Positions 16,417 to 25,675 of a stretch of DNA of 64,000 bases are shown here, piece by piece. A model generated the notes under the pieces. The model was not told the origin of the DNA. It made no database searches and saw only the letters and a list, made by a program, of their open reading frames with translations. Both the position numbers and the translations under genes were made by a program. The stretch comes from Corynebacterium parakroppenstedtii (GTDB lineage: Bacteria > Actinomycetota > Actinomycetes > Mycobacteriales > Mycobacteriaceae). Within the stretch, counting starts at the first letter, position 1. Every line of letters begins with the position of its first letter. The DNA lies in NCBI RefSeq assembly GCF_019754935.1, contig NZ_JAGSOA010000003.1, positions 62,001 through 126,000 of the forward strand. The letters are read 5' to 3'.

Positions 16417-17499
16417 TTATCTCTTCGCCACAATGGCCCGGGCGATAGCGTTGACGACAAACGTCAAAAGGAAGAGAACGAGGCCAGCTGAAATGTAGGC
16501 GCCAGCCTGAATGTTGTTATTAAACTCTTGAGCAGCGTTCGCAATGGCCGTGGCGAACGTTGTGCCACCATCGAAGAGGGAACCACGAAATTCTGAGCTC
16601 GGTGAGATCACTAAGTACAGCGCCATTGTTTCGCCCAGGGCTCGTCCTAACCCCAGCATGGCTCCGGAAATATAACCCGAGAAACCGAAAGGTAAAACGG
16701 TCAAAGTGACAACTTCCCATCGTGTTGCCCCTAATGCTAGGGCAGATTCAATGTGGCCTTGAGGAGTTTGAACAAAAACTTCTCGCGCTGTAGCCGCGAT
16801 CACGGGGAGAATCATGATGGCCAAGACGATTCCACCGGTCAACAGGTTCCTGCTTGTTGCGAAAGCGGGAGAATTAGCAAAGGTTTTAAAAAGAATGAAC
16901 TGACCTGCCCAGGAATGAATCCATTCATAGAAGCCTCCGAGTTTTGGCCCCAGAACTTGGGCACCCCACAAACCAAAAACAATAGAGGGGACGGCCGCTA
17001 GAAGGTCAACAACAAATGCGATCGGTTTTACGAATCGCTGAGGACAATATTGCGCTAAAAAGATTGCTATCCCCAGCGCTACCGGCATCGCCAAAACAAG
17101 GGCTACCAAGGACACCGTCACGGTGACGAAGAACAGGTTCGGGATACCGAAATGCATTGCCGACGTTGTTGCAGTATTCCAATCACCGCTGTAGGTGAAG
17201 AAGTTTTCGGTGTTGTTCCGTAGAGCGGGGATGGCACGCCACAGCAAAAATGCTCCAATAGCAGCGATGATAATGGTGATCATCATTGCTGATCCCGTCG
17301 CCAGGCCGTGGAAGATTCGGTCGCCTGCGCGGACTTTTCCTGGTGCGTTATGGCCGCTTTGGGCCTTCGGCGGGATAGTTCCGTTACCAGGTGATGATAG
17401 CCCTGCCTGGTCAGCGGCGGATGGGAGATGGGATCCGGCAGGCTGGTATGTCGCAGCTCCGGTGCTAGATGGAGTGGTCATTGGTGTCTCTGCACTCAT
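16417..17499 (-). CDS. pstC: Phosphate ABC permease PstC (360 aa)
   Basis: Partner permease of PstA. Typical elements are FVVDLLAAVPSIVFGLWG, the EAA loop (IESALALGATRWEVVTLTVLP) and GRALGETMALYLVI. The first 60 residues are Pro/Ser/Thr/Gly-rich and cytoplasmic, longer than in enterobacteria but usual for corynebacteria. It follows pstS with an 84-bp gap. Confidence 0.93.
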   Translation of the reverse strand: MSAETPMTTPSSTGAATYQPAGSHLPSAADQAGLSSPGNGTIPPKAQSGHNAPGKVRAGDRIFHGLATGSAMMITIIIAAIGAFLLWRAIPALRNNTENFFTYSGDWNTATTSAMHFGIPNLFFVTVTVSLVALVLAMPVALGIAIFLAQYCPQRFVKPIAFVVDLLAAVPSIVFGLWGAQVLGPKLGGFYEWIHSWAGQFILFKTFANSPAFATSRNLLTGGIVLAIMILPVIAATAREVFVQTPQGHIESALALGATRWEVVTLTVLPFGFSGYISGAMLGLGRALGETMALYLVISPSSEFRGSLFDGGTTFATAIANAAQEFNNNIQAGAYISAGLVLFLLTFVVNAIARAIVAKR

Positions 17500-17583
17500 T
17501 CGGGTCTATAGGAACGTTTGTGCTTGGCTGCATCTTGGGAGCGCGTAGTCCACAGTAACTGAAACTACGCGCATTCCCTCGGA

Positions 17584-18699
17584 TTACTTGATTTCTTTAA
17601 TCGCGCTGGTCAATTTGTCTTTCAATTGACCCGTGACCGGAATATAGCCCTGATCTTCCAAGTTCGAGTCCTGCCCATCATTGATGGCGACGGTAAGGAA
17701 GTCGCGGACGCGATCACCGGTGGACGAATCTTGGTATTTCGAGCACACCAGTTCATATGTGGTGAGGAACAACGGGTAGCTGTCTTTTTCTTTCAGACCG
17801 AAAAGGGCATCGGTATCGACGACCATGTTGTTGCCCTCACCCTTATATGTGAGTTTATCTAAGGCATTGCCGACGGTCTCTTTATTGAGTTCGACAGGCC
17901 CCTGCCCGAAATCGATCGCCGCCTCTTTCAAATTAGCTTCTTTGGCGAACCCGGCTTCCACATAAGTGATAGCCCCGTCGGTGGCTCCAACTTCCTGGAC
18001 AACACCGGATGAGCCATTCGCCCCGGACCCTGTAGTGGAGGGAAACGCCTTCCCCTCGGAATCCCACTGTCCCGGCGCGGATGCCTTCAGGAATTTTTGG
18101 AAGTTATCTGAGGTCCCCGATTCATCCGAACGATAGATAACCTTGATGTCTTTATCAGGAAGATTAACTCCATCATTGAGCTTCTTAATGGCGTCATCAT
18201 TCCACTTTTTGATCTCGCCTTTGAAGATCTTGGCAATGACCTCGGGGCTCAACGCGACGCTGTCAGCACCATCTAATTTGTAAGCAACGGCCACGGGCCC
18301 AATCACCATAGGAAGCTGCCAAACGTCGGATTTACAGGTCTTGTCTTTCGCCTCAGTCATTTGGCTATCGTCAAGAGGCGAATCTGACCCACCAAAATTG
18401 ACCTGTCCGGCTACGAATTGTTTTTGACCAGCGCCTGATCCCGTGCTGTTGTATGAGAACTGTGCGCCGGGAACTGCTTGAGAGTATTTCGCAGAGAACA
18501 CACTCATGGCTTTCTGCTGAGCGGATGAGCCCTCTGCGGTGAGCTGTCCGGTGGTTCCAGAGAGGTTCGAATCTCCATTAGACGACGAGGATCCACCGTC
18601 CGCGCTATTGTCATCACTATTACAGCCCACCATAGTGAGGGCTGAGACGGCTGCGATGGTAGCCAGGGCAGTACAGCGTCCTACTTGTTTCCTGTTCAC
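17584..18699 (-). CDS. pstS: Phosphate-binding lipoprotein PstS (371 aa)
   Basis: I place the start at GTG 18699, which follows CGGAGGAAAA and gives a lipoprotein signal with n-region MNRKQVGRC, hydrophobic core and lipobox TMVGC; a frame to 18750 exists but adds an unneeded N-terminus. The mature protein has a Ser/Gly/Asn-rich linker, the first phosphate-site stretch LTAEGSSAQQKAM, NFGGSDSPL and IYRSDESGTSDNFQKFL. It leads the leftward pstSCAB operon. A PHO-box-like direct repeat lies about 160 bp upstream, fitting induction under phosphate starvation. Confidence 0.93.
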   Translation of the reverse strand: MNRKQVGRCTALATIAAVSALTMVGCNSDDNSADGGSSSSNGDSNLSGTTGQLTAEGSSAQQKAMSVFSAKYSQAVPGAQFSYNSTGSGAGQKQFVAGQVNFGGSDSPLDDSQMTEAKDKTCKSDVWQLPMVIGPVAVAYKLDGADSVALSPEVIAKIFKGEIKKWNDDAIKKLNDGVNLPDKDIKVIYRSDESGTSDNFQKFLKASAPGQWDSEGKAFPSTTGSGANGSSGVVQEVGATDGAITYVEAGFAKEANLKEAAIDFGQGPVELNKETVGNALDKLTYKGEGNNMVVDTDALFGLKEKDSYPLFLTTYELVCSKYQDSSTGDRVRDFLTVAINDGQDSNLEDQGYIPVTGQLKDKLTSAIKEIK

Positions 18700-18854
18700 T
18701 TTTCCTCCGGGACTCAGGGATTTCGCCAGGTGAGGAGCAGAACGAGCCACGCCGGATGGTTGACTTCATCATCTGCCTCGTTCGGCACCTACTGATTCCG
18801 ACACATGCGGATTCAGGTTTGAAAGTAACCCGTGGAGGTTGCCAGTGAGCAGAT

Positions 18855-18876
18855 TCAAGATGAACAGAGAGTGAAC
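18855..18876 (-). promoter_or_regulatory. PHO-box-like 11-bp direct repeat upstream of pstS
   Basis: On the minus strand two consecutive 11-mers read GTTCACTCTCT and GTTCATCTTGA, sharing GTTCA at exact 11-bp spacing. Actinobacterial PhoP/PhoR regulators bind 11-bp direct repeats of the GTTCAC type (best described in Streptomyces). It sits just past the mshD stop and about 156 bp before the pstS GTG. Confidence 0.55.
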
Positions 18877-18878
18877 AC

Positions 18879-19994
18879 TCAGAACTTCCATGCTGTGTGG
18901 CGCTCAACCACCGTGAATCCGAGCGCCTCGTAGGCATGAACAGCGGGCGCGTTATCCGCTTCGACATAGAGCTCGACGTAAGCTGCGTCATTGCTGGCTA
19001 AGTACTGGATCCCCTTCGCTGTTAAAGCGCGACCTAAACCTCGCCCCTGGGCCTTCCGAGCGAGCCCGATCACATAAACCTCTCCAACCTTGCGCCCGGT
19101 TTCGTCGTCACCCTCGCACACTAATTTCGTCCAGTGGAACCCTAGAAGAGGGGGAAGCTGATCAGTATTTTCGTCCTTCTTGCTGACACCGTCGGCTGAT
19201 CCCCCACTACCATCGCCCTCACTCCCCCAAAGTAAAAGGACACCGTCGGGGTCGTACCATGATGCTCTCCGGGCCTGATCCAAGCGTGACTGATCCCACC
19301 CGCCTTGTTCGGGGTGCCAGTCAAAGGCCTCATTGTTGACAGCCAGCCATGCAGCATCAACTGCATCTTTCCCCCATCGACGGGCTGATTCCGTCCAGCT
19401 GAGAACCGTGACATCATCAGGTAGCGTTGCAGCTGCCTGAGCAACGGGTTTGTCGTCAGACTCGTCTTTCCCGGCAGAACCAGGAAGCTCCATCACGAGG
19501 AGTTCACGATCAGCGGTAGCACCAATGTGCTCAGCCGCCGCCCGGGCAGCGGGGAGGTCGCCGTGCGCCCACCATGTCAATCCAATCCCGTTGGTGTGAA
19601 TATCACGTTCATCCCCCAGGCCGAGAGACGACGCATGGGCACGAACCGCACGCTGCAACGCTGTAGCCAGCCCGCCTCGTCGATAAGAGGGATGAACGGC
19701 GAGTTCGACGGCCGGACCAGAAGGATCAACGGCTGCAATGCCACGTACGTGCCCATCGACCCTGACTAACGCGTGCCAATGATGAAGGTCCGGTTCCTCC
19801 ATTCCGCGCAAGAATTGTTCGGAAAACGGTGCGACGCCGTCATGCCGGGTGCTCTCGTGCAGAATTGTTTCGATTTCCATCCATCGATCGGCTGACGCCT
19901 GTCGAGCATTGCGAACCCGGGGAGAAACTGGTCCTAACACCAGCTGGGTGATGATGTCACACGGCTGTGCGTTGAAGGTGGATGCGTCTGCCAT
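18879..19994 (-). CDS. mshD: Mycothiol synthase MshD (371 aa)
   Basis: Acetyl-CoA:Cys-GlcN-Ins acetyltransferase, last step of mycothiol synthesis. Two tandem GNAT domains are visible: AAVDPSGPAVELAVHPSYRRGGLATALQ is split over the first acetyl-CoA site (V-x-P-x-x-R-R-x-G-x-A) and the second has VYVIGLARKAQGRGLGRAL, ending AVHAYEALGFTVVERHTAW. Start ATG 19994 has GAGGAT upstream; a GTG at 20009 is in frame. An acidic insert of about 30 residues (SEGDGSGGSADGVSKKDEN) is likely a loop. The gene is on the pst strand and order glnR-like, mshD, pst is conserved in mycobacteria and corynebacteria. Confidence 0.92.
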   Translation of the reverse strand: MADASTFNAQPCDIITQLVLGPVSPRVRNARQASADRWMEIETILHESTRHDGVAPFSEQFLRGMEEPDLHHWHALVRVDGHVRGIAAVDPSGPAVELAVHPSYRRGGLATALQRAVRAHASSLGLGDERDIHTNGIGLTWWAHGDLPAARAAAEHIGATADRELLVMELPGSAGKDESDDKPVAQAAATLPDDVTVLSWTESARRWGKDAVDAAWLAVNNEAFDWHPEQGGWDQSRLDQARRASWYDPDGVLLLWGSEGDGSGGSADGVSKKDENTDQLPPLLGFHWTKLVCEGDDETGRKVGEVYVIGLARKAQGRGLGRALTAKGIQYLASNDAAYVELYVEADNAPAVHAYEALGFTVVERHTAWKF

Positions 19995-20173
19995 CGCTAC
20001 AATCCTCACTCATTTCCGAGTTCTGCGCTTATGTACTGTTGTGATCGAATGTGGCCGAACACTGGGTGGCACCAGCCCGACTGATGGTCGCCAGCTTCGT
20101 GCTCGCTTATTTGGCTTTCGTCGCACAGGCTACCGGGGTTCAGGCGCGAGTCATAGTTTCGGGCATGTCCCGA

Positions 20174-20851
20174 TTATGCGTCAAGGTCGATAGCCTTGTA
20201 GCCAACATTACGAACAGTAGCGATCATTCCCTCATACTCGGTGCCCAGCTTGGCGCGAAGCCGCCGAACATGCACGTCGACAGTTCGGGTTCCACCGAAA
20301 AAGTCGTACCCCCATACTTCTTGCAAAAGCTGCTTTCGGGTGAACACGCGCCCGGAGTGTTGAACCAGAAAGCGGAGCAATTCAAATTCTTTATACGTCA
20401 GATCCAGCGGGGTGCCATGGATACGAGCAGTGTATGTTGCGTCATCAACGACAAGTTCTCCAACAGTAACGACGTTGGAATCGTCGATCTCATTAACGGG
20501 AACTGGCCGACGGGTAAGCAGAAGCCGGAAGCGCGCGTCAATTTCGACCGGCGTAGCGCTAGCTAGGAGGAATTCGTCGACAGCCCAGGAGGAATCAAGG
20601 GCGATCAGGCTGGTTTCTGCGATGGCAACGGCCACGGGCATATCAGGGTGAGCAGCGGCCACGGTCCGGCAGAGCTCCCTGGCGCCGAGGAGGTCGGAGC
20701 CCGTGACGTCGATCACCGCGAGTTCGACGTCGTCAAGTTGTCGTGAGGACGTAGCGTCGGGAGGAAAAATGACGGTCTCGTGTGGCAAGAGTGCCAAGGG
20801 CGGGAGTACGTCGGCCACGCTTGTGGCATTGGTGAGTAACGCTATCCTCAC
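20174..20851 (-). CDS. Winged-helix response-regulator-like transcription factor, GlnR-like (225 aa)
   Basis: The C-terminal OmpR/PhoB-type winged helix is clear (LTYKEFELLRFLVQHSGRVF, RKQLLQEVWGYDFFGGTRTV, DVHVRRLRAKLG). The N-terminal receiver-like domain is degenerate and lacks an obvious acidic pocket, as in the orphan nitrogen regulator GlnR. Its position between lmeA and mshD matches Rv0818 (GlnR) of M. tuberculosis. In Corynebacterium, AmtR is the main nitrogen regulator, so the targets of this protein may differ. The family call is solid; the gene name is inferred from synteny. Confidence 0.8.
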   Translation of the reverse strand: MRIALLTNATSVADVLPPLALLPHETVIFPPDATSSRQLDDVELAVIDVTGSDLLGARELCRTVAAAHPDMPVAVAIAETSLIALDSSWAVDEFLLASATPVEIDARFRLLLTRRPVPVNEIDDSNVVTVGELVVDDATYTARIHGTPLDLTYKEFELLRFLVQHSGRVFTRKQLLQEVWGYDFFGGTRTVDVHVRRLRAKLGTEYEGMIATVRNVGYKAIDLDA

Positions 20852-20957
20852 GATGTAATCCTTTTTCGTTGACTAGCTCAACAGCTCAATACTGGGTCAC
20901 GTTAGCCCAGTCCGCCCCATTGACCGAACCGGATAGTCTATTTTTCTTGTAGGTTCG

Positions 20958-21884
20958 ATGAATAGCGGGGAAACCGGTAAAACTGTAGGGGTGACTCATC
21001 AGCCTTCTTCGCCCGCCGGTTCGGTGCCCGTTAAGACGCGGTCTCGCCACCGGCGGAGGGTGCACAAAGTAGGCATCATCGTCGCTATCGTTGTGATGGT
21101 TCTCGGCGTATGCGCATGGGTGGGGGATTCATTGGTAGCAGCTCGGACGGAGTCGCGTATCTCGCGTGAACTGCAGCACTACTCCAATTTGCCTGTGCAG
21201 CCCGATGTGACAGCCGGGGGGTTTCCTTTCTTGTATGAAGCTGAGCGCGGGAAGCTATCGTCGCTCACTGTCGATGCACAAGATCTCGACGTTCCTGGGT
21301 TTGGTTTGGTGACTGTCCAATCCTCGGCAACGAATATTGAGGCGTCAACACACGATATTCTCCACGGACGGATTGAGAATGCTCCGGTTGAGACCGTATC
21401 GACGACGCTATCGCTGGACGGATTAGCTTTAGGCGAGCGTCTCGGGATTACCGATCTAACTATCCGACGGTTGGCGAATACAGCGCCGAACGGTGGTCAG
21501 GAATCGGATTCGGTGTTTAGTGGTTCTATTGGTGGGCTAGATAAGCCAGCTACAGTTGCAGTTCGGCTGCGAATTAAAGCCGACGTTATTTCCATGGATG
21601 CCTACGAGGTTCTCGACGGGCCGGCCAGCAGGGATAAGGATGCCCCGGTTGTGAAGGGGCGGGAGATCCCGGAAGACATTCGGGATGAAATAAAGAAAGC
21701 CTTTTCCCTACAATTAGAAGGGAAATATCTTCCACTTCGGGCACGTCCTGATTTTATTTATTGCGAAGGCGGGTCTATTTTCCTGCAGGCTAGCCAACAA
21801 AATGTGACGATTAATTTGTCGGATCTGGCGCCCATGGCTCGGGAGGAACCTGAGGAAGCGAAATACGAAAACGACAAAGAGTAA
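20958..21884 (+). CDS. LmeA-like DUF2993 envelope protein (308 aa)
   Basis: A basic Ser/Arg-rich N-terminus, one membrane anchor (KVGIIVAIVVMVLGVCAWVG, about residues 38-57) and an exported beta-rich domain with the DUF2993 pattern (AGGFPFLYEAERGKLSSLTV, ...LDGLALGERLG). The mycobacterial relative LmeA (Rv0817c) is a periplasmic phospholipid-binding protein that supports lipomannan elongation. Synteny with Rv0817c-glnR-mshD supports orthology. The acidic C-terminal tail is unremarkable. Confidence 0.75.
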   Translation: MNSGETGKTVGVTHQPSSPAGSVPVKTRSRHRRRVHKVGIIVAIVVMVLGVCAWVGDSLVAARTESRISRELQHYSNLPVQPDVTAGGFPFLYEAERGKLSSLTVDAQDLDVPGFGLVTVQSSATNIEASTHDILHGRIENAPVETVSTTLSLDGLALGERLGITDLTIRRLANTAPNGGQESDSVFSGSIGGLDKPATVAVRLRIKADVISMDAYEVLDGPASRDKDAPVVKGREIPEDIRDEIKKAFSLQLEGKYLPLRARPDFIYCEGGSIFLQASQQNVTINLSDLAPMAREEPEEAKYENDKE

Positions 21885-21939
21885 GGAGTAGCGAGGACGG
21901 GGACGTGGTGAGTCCTACCCCTCCGGTACGCTGGGCACC

Positions 21940-22674
21940 ATGGCTGAAAACGACAAAGACAGTGCACAGAAATTCGGTGTTCCCGGAACTGGTTCCGCGG
22001 GGCAGGCAGATCACTCCCCCAGCGACGCTTCCGCTGGTGAGGGCACACCGCAGGGGCACAAACTCAACGGCAATGAGGCCGTGAATCGCGCTGCGGAGCA
22101 GGCCAAAACCACGGCCAGCCGTAACATCCCTGTTTTTGGTGATCTTCCTATTCCGGATGACACGGCGAATTTACGCCAGGGCCCGTCTCTTCACGATGGC
22201 CTTCTGGCGCTTCTTCCCCTGGTTGGGGTCTGGCGGGGCGAAGGGCAAGCTCGGGATCTATCGACGGGCGAAGAATATCCCTTTGGGCAACAAATTACTT
22301 TTGCTCATGATGGCCAGAACTATCTGTCATATGAGTCACGTACATGGAGGATAAATAAAGAAGGCGAAGCCTCCGGGCCCGATGAGCGGGAATCGGGGTT
22401 CTGGCGTATTAACGATAAAGATGAGATCGAATTCGTGTGCGCGCACGCCAGCGGCGTGGTCGAAATTTTCTATGGCCAGCCGACGACTGAGCGCCAATGG
22501 GATGTGCAGTCTGCATCGACGATGGTGACAGCGTCCGGCCCCGCCACGTTGGGCCCCGGCAAGCGCCTCTACGGGTTAATGCCGAATAACCACTTGGGTT
22601 GGGTTGACGAGCGTGCCGTCGACAATGAGATGGTTCCTCGTATGTCGGCGGAACTCACCCGCCACGCGGGGTAG
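21940..22674 (+). CDS. Nitrobindin-like heme beta-barrel protein (244 aa)
   Basis: About 85 disordered, polar residues are followed by a ten-stranded fatty-acid-binding-protein-like barrel with the hallmark GVWRGEG (G-x-W-x-G-x-G) near the start. Conserved parts include YLSYESRTWRI, ESGFWRI and the C-terminal M-x-x-R-M-S-A-E-L-x-R-H, whose histidine fits the proximal heme ligand. Nitrobindins (Rv0813c, archived as peroxynitrite isomerase) scavenge peroxynitrite or bind NO. It starts 56 bp after the LmeA-like gene in the same direction. Confidence 0.85.
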   Translation: MAENDKDSAQKFGVPGTGSAGQADHSPSDASAGEGTPQGHKLNGNEAVNRAAEQAKTTASRNIPVFGDLPIPDDTANLRQGPSLHDGLLALLPLVGVWRGEGQARDLSTGEEYPFGQQITFAHDGQNYLSYESRTWRINKEGEASGPDERESGFWRINDKDEIEFVCAHASGVVEIFYGQPTTERQWDVQSASTMVTASGPATLGPGKRLYGLMPNNHLGWVDERAVDNEMVPRMSAELTRHAG

Positions 22675-22712
22675 GCGTCCCGGACGTAACGCAGCCCCGC
22701 ACTTGAGGCGTC

Positions 22713-23648
22713 TTAGCCGAAACTTGGCGCTGAGGTGAGAGGCGGGATGATCTCCCCTAACGTCGGCAGGCCATTAGGCGAATCGGGTGCCATGCAGGGC
22801 ATCGTCGGATTGTCGTCTTTCAGAAGGTTAGAAACCAACGCTTGCATAGATGGGAGTTTGGTTAGCCCACCGTGCCCGACAATGTCATTCGGGCACAGAT
22901 CTTGCGTGATGATATTGGTGTAGTCGCCCGGGCCGTCCATGAGATTGATGCCATAGGGGGCGGCGTTGATTTCCTGTTTCGTCGTGACGGCGTAGTACTT
23001 GATACCCGGCAGCGCTTCCGACGGGGTGTTGAGTGAACGAATGCTCTCGCCCTCCGATGACATCTCTAAGCAGGTGTCACTGGGGCTCTTGAGCAGCTCC
23101 TGAGGGACATAAAGTCGCGCATTCGGTGGCGGGCATTGGCCTTTGCGAAGGGCATCGGCGTGATGGGGCGACCCCTTGATCATCCCGGAAAGTATCACGG
23201 CTTTTCGGACGAAATCGGCACCGCCAAAGTCTTTGAGCCAGTACCGAGTGACGAGTCCACCTTGGGACCACGTGACGACGTCGAACTTATCGTGTCCGGT
23301 TTGTTGTTTCAGCTTGTCGACGAAGGTGGCCAGGCGCGCCGAGTTGCCTTTAACAGTCACATAAGGGCTGGTGGAGGGATCGTCTGGTTCCCATGTCATG
23401 AAGACATGAACGTCTAAACCGTGGTTACGCAGACTATCTGCATATGCTTCTGCAGAACTCCGTGATTCGTTGGATGCGGAGACGTAGATGACTGGGAGCG
23501 GGCCGTCGGTGGACGATGATCCGGCGGTCACTGGGGATTGAGCATCACCAGCGTGGGCGGGCAGGGACGACAGCAATAGCGTGATCGCGGCCGTGAGGAT
23601 AACGCACAAGGAGAACACTGTGCGACGGGGAGCGGTCATGGGGATCAT
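22713..23648 (-). CDS. Secreted lipase/esterase, alpha/beta hydrolase (311 aa)
   Basis: A signal peptide (VFSLCVILTAAITLLLSSLPAHA) precedes a class-2-lipase-like alpha/beta fold. The nucleophile elbow is T-W-S-Q-G-G (Ser in VTWSQGGLVTRYWL, about residue 146), and a late His occurs in DIVGHGGLTKL. Four cysteines (CPPPNARL ... SDTC and others) suggest disulfides in the exported protein. It may act on host or envelope lipids; substrate unknown. Start at 23648, with an in-frame ATG three codons later. Confidence 0.8.
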   Translation of the reverse strand: MIPMTAPRRTVFSLCVILTAAITLLLSSLPAHAGDAQSPVTAGSSSTDGPLPVIYVSASNESRSSAEAYADSLRNHGLDVHVFMTWEPDDPSTSPYVTVKGNSARLATFVDKLKQQTGHDKFDVVTWSQGGLVTRYWLKDFGGADFVRKAVILSGMIKGSPHHADALRKGQCPPPNARLYVPQELLKSPSDTCLEMSSEGESIRSLNTPSEALPGIKYYAVTTKQEINAAPYGINLMDGPGDYTNIITQDLCPNDIVGHGGLTKLPSMQALVSNLLKDDNPTMPCMAPDSPNGLPTLGEIIPPLTSAPSFG

Positions 23649-23706
23649 GAGGCTAACCTACCTCACTCGGCCGCTCGTAGCTACAGTGTCGGTAACTTAA
23701 TTATGC

Positions 23707-24603
23707 CTAGCCGTTAAATTTGTCCAACAAGGCGAGCGCCGCTTCTTTTCCTAAAGCGTTCGCAGCTAAAGGGCTATCCCCTGTCAAGAGATTCCTATCC
23801 CGCGTGGTTGCTCCGGACATGTCCTCGTTGGAAATGGTGATACCGGCTTCCTGGAGCTTCTCCCCCAGCTTCCACGGCATCTCGCCAGGTAAATAGCCAA
23901 TCTCAATATTGGCGCCGAAGTCGAGGGCATCCGGGAAAGCCACGACGCTATATCCGGCGAAAGGATTCTCATCGGCCCCGATACCTGCCGCTAAGAGTGC
24001 TGCTGGGCCGTGACACAGCGTGATAATGAGCCGATCATTGTTCAGAAAGTAGCGCAGCGCTTCACCTACTGAACTGTCCGACGGCACACCATTCATGGCA
24101 CCGTGGCCACCTGGAATAAAGACTGCGGCGTAATCATCGAGCCCCTGTGCAACGACGTCGCTGAGCTTCTTGGGCTGTTTAAAAGCGCTTTTCGTTGCAT
24201 CCCACGCGTCGTTAACGGCGTCGTCCGCCGACGGGTACGCCCACCATTCGAATTTCGCCGGGCTGCCCGAGATAGTCGCGACATCGACCCCGAACCCCGC
24301 TTTGTGCATGTGATAGAGGGGAAGGAGCGTTTCCACGGGGTGATTGCCGGTAGAGAAGAACGTGCCGTTCTGCATCGGTAGGTAGCGCTCTTCGGTTGCA
24401 ATAACGAGGACTTTCCACCGGCCACCGGTGTACGTGTCTTCGCTGGCGAGGCCGGAGAAGTCGGTCGTATCTGCGGTGTACTGTTCAAGGGAGTATGCCG
24501 AGGGGAAAAAGGCATTATCCTCCGCCGGATCAGGGGTTGGCTTGCGGTTATCGTCGGTCTTTGTTGCGTACTGTCGGACAAATTCCTTTGCTTTAGTAGC
24601 CAT
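23707..24603 (-). CDS. hchA: HchA-like DJ-1/PfpI protein (Hsp31 glyoxalase III / deglycase), 298 aa
   Basis: The nucleophile Cys lies in LIITLCHGPAALLAAG and the adjacent AVFIPGGHGAMNG loop matches Hsp31-type DJ-1 proteins; the N-terminal P-domain segment DNAFFPSAYSLEQYT is also present. Such proteins act as holding chaperones and methylglyoxal-handling enzymes. Length matches HchA (about 283 aa) better than short PfpI proteins. It stands alone with a 12-bp-scale gap to nothing co-directional upstream except the small gene at 24682. Confidence 0.88.
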   Translation of the reverse strand: MATKAKEFVRQYATKTDDNRKPTPDPAEDNAFFPSAYSLEQYTADTTDFSGLASEDTYTGGRWKVLVIATEERYLPMQNGTFFSTGNHPVETLLPLYHMHKAGFGVDVATISGSPAKFEWWAYPSADDAVNDAWDATKSAFKQPKKLSDVVAQGLDDYAAVFIPGGHGAMNGVPSDSSVGEALRYFLNNDRLIITLCHGPAALLAAGIGADENPFAGYSVVAFPDALDFGANIEIGYLPGEMPWKLGEKLQEAGITISNEDMSGATTRDRNLLTGDSPLAANALGKEAALALLDKFNG

Positions 24604-24681
24604 ATCACTTTTCTACATAGAATGGCGAGACCGTGCCACCTGTAAAAAGTGTGCCCCCTACCAGTCGCGCATCCGCAATGA

Positions 24682-24804
24682 TCAACGCGCAACAACGTAC
24701 CGACGGTGTCGATATAGCGACAGAACCAACAACAGAAATAAAACGCCGGTGAGATACCACCACTGACGGGGTAACACCACCGGCAACATACCGCCGACGG
24801 GCAT
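24682..24804 (-). CDS. Possible 40-aa single-pass membrane protein
   Basis: An open frame from ATG 24804 to TGA 24682 encodes MPVGGMLPVVLPRQWW, then a membrane helix (YLTGVLFLLLVLSLY) and a basic end (RHRRYVVAR). The pattern of Trp pair, one helix and positive C-terminus is that of a small actinobacterial membrane protein. The ribosome binding site (GGCGG) is weak. It fills the only coding-like part of the 260-bp gap between hchA and the YceI gene. Confidence 0.4.
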   Translation of the reverse strand: MPVGGMLPVVLPRQWWYLTGVLFLLLVLSLYRHRRYVVAR

Positions 24805-24863
24805 TCCGCCGGCGATGATTAGTTAGTTAAGCGCCCTCACTAACTATTGTTTCTTGGTTGCGC

Positions 24864-25406
24864 TTACTTCTTTATTGCGCTGATTTCTAATTCCAGCGCA
24901 ACGGCGTCGGAAATTAATACTCCGCCAGTTTCCAGGGCCGCATTCCAGGACAATCCGAAGTCTTTTCGAGAAATGGTGATGGCACCTTCGAACCCAACGC
25001 GCACGTTGCCGAATGGATCTTTGGCCTCGCCGCCGAATTCAAACGGAATCGTCACAGATTGGGTGGTTCCTTTAATAGTAAGGTCCCCGGTAAGTTCCAG
25101 CGTGTCTCCTTTAATCTCCGCCGAGGTGGAGGTGAATGTTAACGTTGGGTTGTTTTCCACGTCCAGGAAATCGCCTGATTTGACGTGCTTATCACGGTCC
25201 TCATTACCAGTGGTAAATGAATCAGCTTGTGCTGTCACATTCACCTTGATTGACGACGGATCGGAGGCGTCGCCGGAGGCTTTTCCGGTGAAGTCCGAGA
25301 ACGATCCGCGAACTTTCGTCACCATGGCATGGCGAACGACGAATCCTAAACGCGAGTGCGATGCATCAATGTCGTAGCTTCCGTTAATGGTGGACAGGTC
25401 GGACAT
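24864..25406 (-). CDS. YceI-family lipid-binding protein (180 aa)
   Basis: A YceI lipocalin-like barrel: start YDIDASHSRLGFVVRHAMVTKVRGSF, central FTTGNEDRDKHVKSGDFLDV and end GFEGAITISRKDFGLSW. No signal peptide, so it is cytosolic, as in many actinobacterial members that bind polyisoprenoids. ATG 25406 has AAAAAGGAGAAAATA upstream; the frame extends to 25445 without a better site. Confidence 0.9.
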   Translation of the reverse strand: MSDLSTINGSYDIDASHSRLGFVVRHAMVTKVRGSFSDFTGKASGDASDPSSIKVNVTAQADSFTTGNEDRDKHVKSGDFLDVENNPTLTFTSTSAEIKGDTLELTGDLTIKGTTQSVTIPFEFGGEAKDPFGNVRVGFEGAITISRKDFGLSWNAALETGGVLISDAVALELEISAIKK

Positions 25407-25675
25407 TATTTTCTCCTTTTTAAGTGCTTGACACGTTGTGCCCATGCCACTTTATGTGACACATCAACCATATTGCTCATCTTTTGGTGACTTGTCAACT
25501 AAATGGCGGAAAATATCTCGCAGGGGACTCATCAATGCGCGACAGACCGACAGGAGGCTACTGATATCTAGTCGGCAGCTGGACCCACTTTCATGAAGCA
25601 TTTATGGGTGTGACGTGCCACGATCCAGAGCCACCGGTGTATGGATTTTTGGATTGCATTCCTAGACTAAGGATC

